Shown: positions 1 through 6,577 of the stretch, one piece after another
Layout of the letters: every line of letters starts with the position of its first letter
Position numbering within the stretch: the first letter of the stretch is position 1
Assembly: GCA_018644745.1 (NCBI GenBank)
Contig: JABGPX010000579.1
Location: 1-7,884, forward strand
DNA from: Spirochaetales bacterium
GTDB taxonomy: Bacteria; Spirochaetota; Spirochaetia; ARS1246
DNA: 7,884 nt
Direction: 5' to 3'
The notes under the pieces: generated by a model
Seen by the model: the letters and a program-made list of their open reading frames with translations, nothing else
What the model was told of the DNA's origin: nothing
The model's database searches: none
Position numbers and translations under genes: made by a program

Positions 1-686
1 GGATCCGCGGACACTTTTCCGGCAAGCTGCCAGTCGATGTGAAGGTCATCCCGCCAGGTGCCCCGGATTACAGCACAATCGGTATATGTAAATCCACCCC
101 CGGGATTGTGGTATTCGCCGTCCGGACCGGTCGGCGAGATCTGAACCGGCTGCAGAAGGGTGCCGTCGGGAAGGGTAATCGGCATGCAGGTGCAGTCACC
201 GAGCATAAAGCAGTTTTTCCCGCGAGAGACATTGGGAAGCGGGTGATCCGCATTATATCCGCCACCGGCCTGTACGAGAGGTTCGTCAAATACATCAGTT
301 CGTCCGCCGTCGAGAGTAACCGCATAGTGAACGGTGTTAAACCGCATGAAATCCCCCACCCTGTCATCAGGCAGAATTGCTTGATTTCGAATTTTTATAA
401 ACCTGCCTGTGACCGGATCGAGATACCCGCCGCGGGCGTGCCGACGAAGAGTCCCTTCCGGTGTCGTTTCCCCGGCGGATATGTGCGCGGCGTCCGACCA
501 GGAAACGCCGTTGTCTTCGGAAAACCGGTAGTATTCATCTGACAATATGTCGCTCCGAGATGAGTATACGTGAAGGCTCATCATCTCGACACCTTCTGCT
601 TTTGTGTAATAACTTCCGCCGGCCACGGATGTACCTTCAGCAGGCGATGGAACAAAAATCGATTCATGAACAAGCTTAAAACTCAT
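1..686 (-). CDS. Sialidase-superfamily (BNR/Asp-box) protein, N-terminal part, cut by the left edge
   Basis: Reading the minus strand from ATG at 686 gives an uninterrupted frame of 228 codons to the edge, so the C-terminus is missing. An AGAAGGAG ribosome binding site at 693-700 sits 6 nt ahead of the ATG and fixes the start. A canonical Asp-box (S-x-D-x-G-x-x-W) is visible at residues 56-63 (SEDNGVSW), and a degenerate second copy begins near residue 124 (TLDGGRT). Glycine-, aspartate- and aromatic-rich strands such as DPVTGRF and NPGGGFTYTD fit a beta-propeller. Proteins of this type are usually annotated as exo-alpha-sialidase-like; the known reaction is hydrolysis of terminal sialic acid, but the substrate here is unknown. 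There is no signal peptide, so the part seen predicts a cytoplasmic enzyme. It is divergent from the lipoprotein hydrolase at 803. The superfamily call is good; the sialidase activity is uncertain because the active-site residues cannot all be placed in a partial protein. Confidence 0.7.
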   Translation of the reverse strand, partial: MSFKLVHESIFVPSPAEGTSVAGGSYYTKAEGVEMMSLHVYSSRSDILSDEYYRFSEDNGVSWSDAAHISAGETTPEGTLRRHARGGYLDPVTGRFIKIRNQAILPDDRVGDFMRFNTVHYAVTLDGGRTDVFDEPLVQAGGGYNADHPLPNVSRGKNCFMLGDCTCMPITLPDGTLLQPVQISPTGPDGEYHNPGGGFTYTDCAVIRGTWRDDLHIDWQLAGKVSAD

Positions 687-692
687 TTCATT

Positions 693-700
693 CTCCTTCT
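693..700 (-). promoter_or_regulatory. Ribosome binding site of the sialidase-like gene
   Basis: The minus strand reads AGAAGGAG, 6 nt before the ATG at 686. An ATG at 691 in another frame runs straight into TGA, so 686 is the only sensible start. Confidence 0.75.
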
Positions 701-747
701 AGGCGTATAACCATAGCCGATTTACAGGAAGCTTTCGATGTTTTCCA

Positions 748-776
748 TTGAGAAGCACAATAAATAATTGTATTTT
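748..776 (+). promoter_or_regulatory. Candidate sigma70-type promoter of the first serine hydrolase
   Basis: TTGAGA (748-753, five of six consensus bases) is followed after 17 nt by TATTTT (771-776, four of six). A transcript would start near 783, about 10 nt before the GGAGAAAG ribosome binding site. The surrounding 116-nt divergent region is A+T-rich compared with the genes. I found no equally good promoter for the leftward gene in the same gap. Confidence 0.45.
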
Positions 777-802
777 TAACCAACCTCATCCTGGAGAAAG
801 AA

Positions 803-1960
803 ATGGTATCACGAAAACTTTCAATGAGAACCGTTCTATGTTCAAAAATCGCAGCCTTGGCCGCCGCGGCCGTATTTGCGGCAGTAATCATATCCTCTTG
901 CGCAACCTATGCCGGCGGCTGGAGCAGCTTATCGGAAGCAGTAGCAGCCACCCGCTCCGCTCTGGGCACTCCGGCTCTTTCAGCCGCGGTCTTCGATTCT
1001 GAATCAATATTGGAACATGTTACCATCGGCACCATTTCCTTGGCCTCCGACCTGCAAGCCGGAAGTGACTCTAGGTGGCATATCGGCTCATGTACGAAAG
1101 CGATGACCGCCGCGCTCACCGGAAGACTGGTAGAAAAGGGCGTTGTTCAATTTGAATCAACAATTGGCGAGGTTTTCTCTTCTGACACGATACACCTGTC
1201 ATATAATGAAGTTCCTGTCTCGGATTTACTGCGTCACATTGGCGGGGTAACCGGATTGATTTACAAATCCCACCCGGCCGTGTGGCAGGCAATGTGGATA
1301 CGGGCCGATGAAGAGCAGCGAACAGTACGAAAAGATTCGGCCCTGGCTATTCTGAAAGACAAGCCAAGCCAGCAGCCGGGAAAATTTAAGTATTCAAACG
1401 GCGGAATAATAATCGCAGGAACAATGCTGGAAATACTCGCTGATGAAAGCTGGGAGAATTTGATAAGAGACGAACTCTTCGATCCTCTCTCTATGGAGAC
1501 TGCCGGATTTGGCGCTCCGGGAACATACGATCCTTGGCCTCATCAATGGGTGAACGGAGATTTCGTGCCCGTAGATCCAGACTTACCGGGATCTGACAAT
1601 CCCCCCGCCCTCGGCCCAGCGGGCACGGTTCATGTTTCTATTCCAGATTGGATTAAATTTTTACAGATCTTCATCGGCGGTGGACCCGCAGGCTTTCTGA
1701 GCGCCGATGTAACGCAGGAGCTTCTCCGGGAAGCCGGGCAAAATTCCGCGGCAGGCTGGTTCGTCGTGGACCGAAAGTGGGCGGGAGGAACCGCATTGAA
1801 CCACGAGGGCAGCAATACGATGAATTATACGATTGTCTGGCTTGCTCCGGAAAAGAATCGAGGAATCGTACTGGCCACCAACGGCGCAAACCCGGCGACT
1901 CCAATGCTGCTAAACAGGCTTGCCGCCTGGATGACGGACACATATATCACCCCATTCTGA
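803..1960 (+). CDS. Lipoprotein serine hydrolase, class C beta-lactamase/S12 type (hydrolase 1)
   Basis: This 385-residue protein has a signal peptide: a basic start (R4, K5, R9), an Ala-rich hydrophobic stretch at about 16-29, and a lipobox ISSC ending at C33, so it is probably lipid-anchored facing the periplasm. The S12/class C serine hydrolase motifs are all present: S96-C-T-K99 (nucleophile Ser and general-base Lys), Y197-S-N199, and H334-E-G336 in the third-motif position usually filled by KTG or HxG. The family includes class C beta-lactamases, D-aminopeptidases, DD-peptidases and family VIII esterases; the motifs alone do not choose among them. Length fits a single catalytic domain. 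GGAGAAAG at 793-800 supports the ATG at 803. The antiporter gene follows 107 nt downstream on the same strand, with a hairpin between them. Catalytic class is secure; substrate is unknown. Confidence 0.88.
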   Translation: MVSRKLSMRTVLCSKIAALAAAAVFAAVIISSCATYAGGWSSLSEAVAATRSALGTPALSAAVFDSESILEHVTIGTISLASDLQAGSDSRWHIGSCTKAMTAALTGRLVEKGVVQFESTIGEVFSSDTIHLSYNEVPVSDLLRHIGGVTGLIYKSHPAVWQAMWIRADEEQRTVRKDSALAILKDKPSQQPGKFKYSNGGIIIAGTMLEILADESWENLIRDELFDPLSMETAGFGAPGTYDPWPHQWVNGDFVPVDPDLPGSDNPPALGPAGTVHVSIPDWIKFLQIFIGGGPAGFLSADVTQELLREAGQNSAAGWFVVDRKWAGGTALNHEGSNTMNYTIVWLAPEKNRGIVLATNGANPATPMLLNRLAAWMTDTYITPF

Positions 1961-2004
1961 ACAAAGGCTCCGGCAGTTGCCGAAGCAAGAAACGGGTGGT
2001 ACAA

Positions 2005-2047
2005 ATATAGAGTCACCTTCTGTTTTGCCGGGGGGGTGGCTCTATAT
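2005..2047 (+). promoter_or_regulatory. Strong hairpin directly upstream of the antiporter ribosome binding site
   Basis: The arms 2005-2017 (ATATAGAGTCACC) and 2035-2047 (GGTGGCTCTATAT) pair over 13 positions, 12 Watson-Crick plus one G-U wobble. Two more wobbles and a C-G pair can extend the stem inward, leaving a loop of about 11 nt. A run of seven G (2030-2036) overlaps the right arm. No T-tract follows on either strand, so it is not a classic intrinsic terminator. It ends 4 nt before the GAGGAG ribosome binding site (2051-2056). It could control translation, protect a processed mRNA end, or be a DNA operator with dyad symmetry; these alternatives are inference. Confidence 0.6.
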
Positions 2048-2067
2048 CCCGAGGAGCCGATAACAAA

Positions 2068-3099
2068 ATGGAAGCCTGGATCTCCGGAACCGTTGAACAA
2101 CTACCGCTTGTAGTACTTTTTGTTATTATCGCGGCGGCCCTCGCGATTTTAGTAAAAGGCGCCGACATCCTTGTAGACCAGGCCGTCTCTCTATCTATCC
2201 GCTGGGGGGTTCCTAAAATTCTCGTCGGCGCGACAATAGTAAGCATCGGTACCACCCTGCCTGAGGCGGCAGTCAGCGTACTTGCCGCGGTAAAAGGCGC
2301 CCCGGGTCTTGCTATAGGAAACGCTGTAGGTTCCATTATCGCCGACACCGGGCTAATTCTAGGGCTCGCGGCAATTATCGGCCGAATCCCTGTCGATCCA
2401 AAAATCGTCAACCGGCAGAGCTGGATCCAGGTAGCGAGCGCGATTCTATTAGTTCTGGTTTGTATCCCTTACTTTGCGATGCGCGGCATATTCAGCGAAG
2501 GCGGTAGACTGCCTCAGCTCGTCGGCTTCGGCTTTTTGATTCTTCTCGGAATCTATATCTGGAGATCCATAACATGGTCTAAGCTGGCCCCGCCGGATGA
2601 AGTAGATGATTCAACAGTAACAATAGACCGCGACGTGCGGCCGGTGATCGCAATTCTCGAATTAATTCTCGGTGTCGCGTTGGTGCTCATCGGGTCGCGT
2701 ATTCTTATCCCCGCGGTTGAGGAAACAGCCCTTCGCCTGCGCATACCGGATGCAATTATTGCCGCCACCCTTGTGGCATTCGGGACATCGCTACCGGAGC
2801 TGGTTACCGCGATTACCGCAGTCCGGAAAGGTCACGGTGAGCTCGCCCTCGGCAACATTCTTGGGGCTGACGTACTCAATGTATTATTTGTCACCGGTGC
2901 AGCCGCTGCAGTAACGAGGGGAGGCCTCAAAGTACCGCCGGAATTCTTTTATCTCTTCTTTCCCTCGATGTTCTTCGTTGTAATTGTTCTAAGAGCGGGC
3001 ATCGGCCGGACAACCCATTATTTCAGCAAAGCTTTCGGCTTCGTTCTTCTATTCGCATATATCGTTACAGTTGTTCTTGGGTATGTGGTTCCCGGCTAG
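2068..3099 (+). CDS. Inner-membrane calcium/cation antiporter, CaCA family (YrbG-like)
   Basis: The 343-residue, strongly hydrophobic protein has the two inverted alpha-repeats that define Ca2+/cation antiporters. Repeat 1 carries G61-T-T-L-P-E66 followed by GNAVGS at 84-89; repeat 2 carries G239-T-S-L-P-E244 followed by GNILGA at 262-267. The two glutamates, E66 and E244, match the central ion ligands of the family. Known members exchange Na+ or H+ for Ca2+ across the cytoplasmic membrane. A more polar loop around residues 172-192 separates the halves, and length is near the usual 310-370. At the later ligand positions repeat 1 has D93 and repeat 2 has N271, the reverse of the archaeal exchanger NCX_Mj as I remember it, so ion selectivity should not be assumed. 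GAGGAG at 2051-2056 supports the ATG, 11 nt away. The gene may be cotranscribed with hydrolase 1 or have its own promoter. Confidence 0.9.
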   Translation: MEAWISGTVEQLPLVVLFVIIAAALAILVKGADILVDQAVSLSIRWGVPKILVGATIVSIGTTLPEAAVSVLAAVKGAPGLAIGNAVGSIIADTGLILGLAAIIGRIPVDPKIVNRQSWIQVASAILLVLVCIPYFAMRGIFSEGGRLPQLVGFGFLILLGIYIWRSITWSKLAPPDEVDDSTVTIDRDVRPVIAILELILGVALVLIGSRILIPAVEETALRLRIPDAIIAATLVAFGTSLPELVTAITAVRKGHGELALGNILGADVLNVLFVTGAAAAVTRGGLKVPPEFFYLFFPSMFFVVIVLRAGIGRTTHYFSKAFGFVLLFAYIVTVVLGYVVPG

Positions 3100-3154
3100 C
3101 CTTATTCTGCAATGACCTTATTTCTTTCGCCAATCTTGTTGCCGGTTGCAAGTG
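3100..3154. other. Convergent intergenic junction without a clear terminator
   Basis: Fifty-five bases separate the stops of the antiporter (plus) and the phosphatase (minus). The only dyad is a weak CTTG...CAAG pair around TTGCCGGTTG, without a T-tract, so I do not call an intrinsic terminator on either strand. Confidence 0.4.
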
Positions 3155-3781
3155 TCAGCGAATAGCGCATTTCCTTGCCAGGATGATAAACACCAGTCCG
3201 AACAAGAAACCGCCGATTACATCACTTGCGTAATGAACCCCGAGATATACCCTGCTGAGAGCAATTGCAAATACCCAAAGACGTATAGCTGGAATGAGAA
3301 GGAAGCTCTTGCGATTGGGCGAAATACCTCGTGCGAAGAGAATGACAAGTCCCGCGATTATGACCGCGCTTTGAGTATGACCGCTAGGAAAACTGAAACC
3401 TGCGGCATGAGTAAGCCAGGGATATAAGGATGGACGAGCACGGGCAGTAATTTCCTTGAGCATTATATTTACCCCAGCGCTTGAGGCGGCGGTGATCGCC
3501 GCTGTGAGGGCAAATCGGCGCGATTTCAATCGGGCAAATCCGTAGACCATGAGGCCGGTTATAATAATCGCAGAAAAAATAGAAGACCCGGTGAAGGTAA
3601 TCACCCGGAAGAACGCGGTAAGAAATACCGACTCCAGGTCCCTCAGGCTATCGGCCATAAATTGGTCGAAGAGTTCCATTCTTCCCGATAGGGCAGCAGC
3701 AGATAATGCGGTCGTGAGGAAAAGCAGCAGGAATACGCCAATTGAGAAAATCAACTTCTTCCGATGAGTCGAATTCTTCAT
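3155..3781 (-). CDS. PAP2-superfamily membrane phosphatase (phosphatidic acid phosphatase type 2-like)
   Basis: From the ATG at 3781 this is a 208-residue multi-span membrane protein with the complete phosphatase signature: K109-x6-R116-P117, P132-S-G-H135, and S176-R177-x5-H183-x3-D187. H183 is the expected phospho-accepting nucleophile and H135 the acid. Members dephosphorylate lipid phosphates such as phosphatidic acid, undecaprenyl pyrophosphate or phosphatidylglycerophosphate, with the active site facing outward; the substrate here is unknown. The first membrane span starts near residue 10 after a basic MKNSTHRKK. The same frame stays open upstream to a TTG at 3880 (241 residues), but that extension does not look coding and a neighbouring frame does (see findings). 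No good ribosome binding site precedes any of the candidate starts. The gene lies downstream of the OCD-family gene on the same strand, so an operon is likely. It converges on the antiporter. Confidence 0.87.
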   Translation of the reverse strand: MKNSTHRKKLIFSIGVFLLLFLTTALSAAALSGRMELFDQFMADSLRDLESVFLTAFFRVITFTGSSIFSAIIITGLMVYGFARLKSRRFALTAAITAASSAGVNIMLKEITARARPSLYPWLTHAAGFSFPSGHTQSAVIIAGLVILFARGISPNRKSFLLIPAIRLWVFAIALSRVYLGVHYASDVIGGFLFGLVFIILARKCAIR

Positions 3782-3893
3782 TCGTAGAAAGTACCATAGG
3801 GACAGATTGGTTATCCAGTGCCGCCGAGGGCTCTCTATCATGTGGTACAGAAGTAGGAGCGGCGGGTGGCGCTGCCTCAATTCTCATATCTTA

Positions 3894-4868
3894 TTATAAG
3901 GAAAGCTCCGCTCCAATTCCCATTTCGATCGCCTTCCTGTATATCATTATGCCGGCTGCCATATCATCCAGCGCGAGACCGAGGTTCATACATATTATTC
4001 TCTCAGATGGATTTTGCCTACCCGGTTTCTTACCTGCGGCTATCTCTCCCAGATCGGCGTACGGTTGAGGCGTATTCTTGAAATAACCGATTTCTCGATA
4101 ATATTCCATCTGCGCTATGTCATCCGTAGCGAATCTTTCCGCCCGCCACAGTGCCTCTCCTTTCCAATAGGAGTCGAAGTCAACAGGACCTGCAAACGCC
4201 CCTTCAGCCAGCCAGTCGGCTTCAATAATCGGCGATGGGTTTCTCAGCAGCGGTCCGCAAGTCACCACAAGATCCATTTCTCTTACAGCTTCTTTAGGAT
4301 TATCAACAACATCGATCTTCATTTGAATGATCTCCGCCATATCTTGAGCGAATTTTCCGGCGGCATCAGAACAAATGTCATAGACCTTAACTCTGTCGAT
4401 ATTGAACTCACACGAAAGAGCTTCAAGATTGCTTCTACCCTGCACTCCACATCCTAGAATGCCTACGCTCGAGCTCTCTTCGCGGGCCAAATATTTCGCG
4501 GCAATTGCGGTCGCTGCGCCGGTTCGTTTCGCGGTAATCCACGTAGCATCCATAACCGCAATCGGAATTCCTGTTTCCGGATCGTTCAGTATAACAAGGC
4601 CGCTTATATAGGGAAGGTTCTTTTTTGAGTTTTCCTTATATGCGGAAACCCACTTCAATCCCGCGGCGTGCAAACTTGGAATATACGCTGGCATGGCGTG
4701 AATTAGACCATCCTCGCCGGGGTGAATCTCCGGCTTCGGCGGCATTTGCACACGACCCTTGCCTTTTTCCTTAAACATTCGCTCCAGCGCATCAATAATC
4801 TCAGGCATCGACAAATTAACCGCTTCTACGTCCTTGCGGCTGAGGTACAACATGGTGTCGCTGTTCAA
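3894..4868 (-). CDS. Ornithine cyclodeaminase/mu-crystallin family NAD(P)-dependent enzyme
   Basis: Using the TTG start at 4868 the product is 324 residues, the normal length for this family. An AAGGAG at 4875-4880 sits 6 nt before that TTG; the ATG at 4853 would be 21 nt away, and an upstream ATG at 4937 gives a non-homologous-looking tail. Visible features are K72 (LKWVS), D107 followed by R115-T-G-A118, a Rossmann nucleotide-binding turn G139-x-G141-x-x-G144, and VYD ending in D164 at the end of the second strand, which favours NAD over NADP. D230 in PVDFD is about where ornithine cyclodeaminase has its catalytic aspartate. Family members deaminate or reduce ornithine, alanine, pyrroline-2-carboxylate and related imino acids, so the substrate is undetermined. 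The gene is divergent from hydrolase 2 and followed by the PAP2 phosphatase. Confidence 0.85.
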   Translation of the reverse strand: MNSDTMLYLSRKDVEAVNLSMPEIIDALERMFKEKGKGRVQMPPKPEIHPGEDGLIHAMPAYIPSLHAAGLKWVSAYKENSKKNLPYISGLVILNDPETGIPIAVMDATWITAKRTGAATAIAAKYLAREESSSVGILGCGVQGRSNLEALSCEFNIDRVKVYDICSDAAGKFAQDMAEIIQMKIDVVDNPKEAVREMDLVVTCGPLLRNPSPIIEADWLAEGAFAGPVDFDSYWKGEALWRAERFATDDIAQMEYYREIGYFKNTPQPYADLGEIAAGKKPGRQNPSERIICMNLGLALDDMAAGIMIYRKAIEMGIGAELSL

Positions 4869-4874
4869 AACCAA

Positions 4875-4880
4875 CTCCTT
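4875..4880 (-). promoter_or_regulatory. Ribosome binding site selecting a TTG start for the OCD-family gene
   Basis: The minus strand reads AAGGAG here, with exactly 6 nt to the TTG at 4866-4868. This spacing is optimal for TTG and poor for the nearby ATG at 4853. Confidence 0.65.
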
Positions 4881-4885
4881 CTTTG

Positions 4886-4904
4886 ACGTGTAGCTATTGC
4901 ACGT
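4886..4904. repeat. Short inverted repeat ACGTG-N9-CACGT over the predicted transcript start
   Basis: Perfect 5-bp arms at 4886-4890 and 4900-4904 lie between the candidate -10 box and the ribosome binding site of the OCD-family gene. The position suits an operator, but arms this short can occur by chance. Confidence 0.25.
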
Positions 4905-4907
4905 GTG

Positions 4908-4937
4908 AACATACCAGTCCTGTGGGGTGGGATTCAA
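4908..4937 (-). promoter_or_regulatory. Candidate extended -10 promoter of the OCD-family gene
   Basis: On the minus strand TTGAAT (4937-4932) is followed after 18 nt by TATGTT (4913-4908), preceded by TGG, which resembles an extended -10 element. Transcription would start around 4901, about 20 nt ahead of the ribosome binding site. The match is moderate. Confidence 0.35.
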
Positions 4938-5011
4938 CCGCCAAGGTTTGGGTCATTACTCAAGTCTTTGCGATCTTGACAAAGGATAAAGGGCTGATCG
5001 ACAATTATTAT

Positions 5012-6559
5012 ATGAATAACAGGGCTTTGGCGTTTTCATTGATGAGAAATTCCACAATCGCTGTCACAATAGTGATTTCGGTTTTGTGCAGTTTATCCTG
5101 TACATCAACAGCAAAGAGTTCCGCAACAGTCTGGCCGACCCAAACGTGGTACAGGTCGAGCCCGGAGGCGGCGGGACTCGATTCGCGAAATCTCGCCGCG
5201 ATGATCGAACAAATAGACAGCGGAGATCTCGGCATTGATAGTGTGGCGGTGATGCGCGGCGGCGTCCTGGTCCTGGAGGCGTACAAGTATCCAACCGGTC
5301 CGGAAACTCTGCACATCATCCACTCTTGCACAAAAAGTGTCGTATCCACGCTGATTGGGATCGCTATCGACAAAGGTTTGATCGATAGCGTCAAGGTTCC
5401 TGTAAATCAACTATTTTCAGATTCTGAAATCAGCAGCGATCTTCAACTCGAACATTTACTCACCATGACAACAGGTCTAAAGAGTGAGGATTCCTATCTC
5501 TACAGCTGGAAGGGATTGACCGAAATGCGTCAAAGCAACAACTGGGCAGCCCACGCCCTTAGCCGGGAAAGAGAGGCAACGCCGGGTTCCCGATTTGAAT
5601 ACAGCAACATGTCGTCATTTTTACTATCAGCGGCCCTCCAAGAAGCAGCAGGATTGAAAACCGAGGACTTCGCTCAAGAGTACCTATTTTCACCCCTGGG
5701 CATAACAGATTACTCCTGGCCGGAGAATCCGGAGGGGATAAATTTAGGATGGGGTGAGTTGAAGTTAAAACTCCTCGACTTGGTAAAATTCGGCCTGCTC
5801 GTCCTGAACGACGGTATCTGGGATGGCCGCATTATCGTTTCTAAGAAATGGATCAAAGAAGCTACGAAACGTCAGGTTAATGCGGATACGCTGCAGCCCT
5901 ATTACGGATATCAGTGGTGGGTATCTCCGGACGACACGGTTTTGGCGCTCGGGTACGCGGGGCAGTACCTGATTATTTCAAGAGATGAAAACCTTATTGC
6001 GGTGTTCAACAGCACATTGCCTGATCGTCTATTCGAGATACCCGAATCACTTTATAGGAATTACATCATTCCATCTGCAAAATCCCGAAAACCGCTAGTG
6101 GACAATCCTGCGGCAGCCCGACACCTTCGCGAAGCGCTATCAAACTGGACCGAGCGGCCGGCGATAGAGAAAAACGAGAATCCTCCGCTTGCTTATGACA
6201 TATCTGATAAAGTTTACAAGGCTGATAGAAACCCTTACGGGCTCTCTGCGCTGCAGTTTACATTTTCCGAAGATGCCGCATATGTACATGAAATATACGC
6301 AAATGAAACTCAAGTGTATAACCTCGGCATGAATGGCCTGTATGCTTTTACGAATATCAGCGATCAGGAGATCGGCACTGTCGCCAGATGGCTGGACGAA
6401 AAGACTCTTTGGATCCGGTACTTTGGTCTCGGTGCCGCGTGGTGGACTGAGTTAACAGTGGTCTTTACTCATGATTCCGAAGATGCAAAAGGCAGTATCA
6501 GGGTGATGGGCAAAGGAAGAAATGGTAATATATCACTATTTAATGGCCGGGAAACATGA
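5012..6559 (+). CDS. Probable lipoprotein serine hydrolase, beta-lactamase/S12 type with C-terminal extension (hydrolase 2)
   Basis: The chosen ATG at 5012 gives 515 residues; ATG at 5042 gives 505 and is equally possible, and neither has a clear ribosome binding site. The frame continues upstream to 4883, but that part looks non-coding. A hydrophobic signal segment (about residues 15-28) ends at S-L-S-C30, an atypical lipobox because Ser replaces the usual Leu at -3. Catalytic motifs are S105-C-T-K108 (nucleophile and base) and Y197-S-N199; the third motif is G314-Y-A-G317-Q, the GxxGQ form found in esterase- and 6-aminohexanoate-hydrolase-like members rather than KTG. About 130 residues beyond the catalytic domain (roughly 385-515) are rich in predicted beta-strand, aromatic and charged residues, and I cannot name this domain. 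It is divergent from the OCD-family gene and 18 nt ahead of a histidine kinase. Substrate unknown. Confidence 0.87.
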   Translation: MNNRALAFSLMRNSTIAVTIVISVLCSLSCTSTAKSSATVWPTQTWYRSSPEAAGLDSRNLAAMIEQIDSGDLGIDSVAVMRGGVLVLEAYKYPTGPETLHIIHSCTKSVVSTLIGIAIDKGLIDSVKVPVNQLFSDSEISSDLQLEHLLTMTTGLKSEDSYLYSWKGLTEMRQSNNWAAHALSREREATPGSRFEYSNMSSFLLSAALQEAAGLKTEDFAQEYLFSPLGITDYSWPENPEGINLGWGELKLKLLDLVKFGLLVLNDGIWDGRIIVSKKWIKEATKRQVNADTLQPYYGYQWWVSPDDTVLALGYAGQYLIISRDENLIAVFNSTLPDRLFEIPESLYRNYIIPSAKSRKPLVDNPAAARHLREALSNWTERPAIEKNENPPLAYDISDKVYKADRNPYGLSALQFTFSEDAAYVHEIYANETQVYNLGMNGLYAFTNISDQEIGTVARWLDEKTLWIRYFGLGAAWWTELTVVFTHDSEDAKGSIRVMGKGRNGNISLFNGRET

Positions 6560-6577
6560 TAATCTTGGCTTAATTCC

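Noticed and set aside
1..6. GGATCC at the very start as a sign of a cloning junction
   Set aside because: The same hexamer occurs inside the window at 2423 and 6411, so it shows at most a library edge and says nothing about biology.
39..542. A 167-codon open frame on the plus strand
   Set aside because: It is the antisense shadow of the sialidase-like gene, whose minus-strand frame has a ribosome binding site, an Asp-box and no stop through the left edge.
2005..2047. Intrinsic terminator of hydrolase 1
   Set aside because: The hairpin is stable enough, but no T-tract follows it on either strand.
1961..2067. A yybP-ykoY manganese riboswitch before the cation antiporter
   Set aside because: The leader is too short and I do not see the conserved GGGGAGUA-type element; only a simple hairpin is present.
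4869..4937. N-terminal extension of the OCD-family protein to ATG 4937
   Set aside because: No ribosome binding site was seen for it, it would place the candidate promoter inside the gene, and the family normally begins near the MLYLS segment.
4883..5011. N-terminal extension of hydrolase 2 starting at 4883
   Set aside because: The extension precedes a good signal peptide, overlaps the divergent promoter region of the OCD-family gene and has no family-like content.
4976..5011. Promoter of hydrolase 2 from TTGACA (4976-4981) and TATTAT (5006-5011)
   Set aside because: Each box is good, but the 24-nt spacing is too long for a sigma70 promoter.
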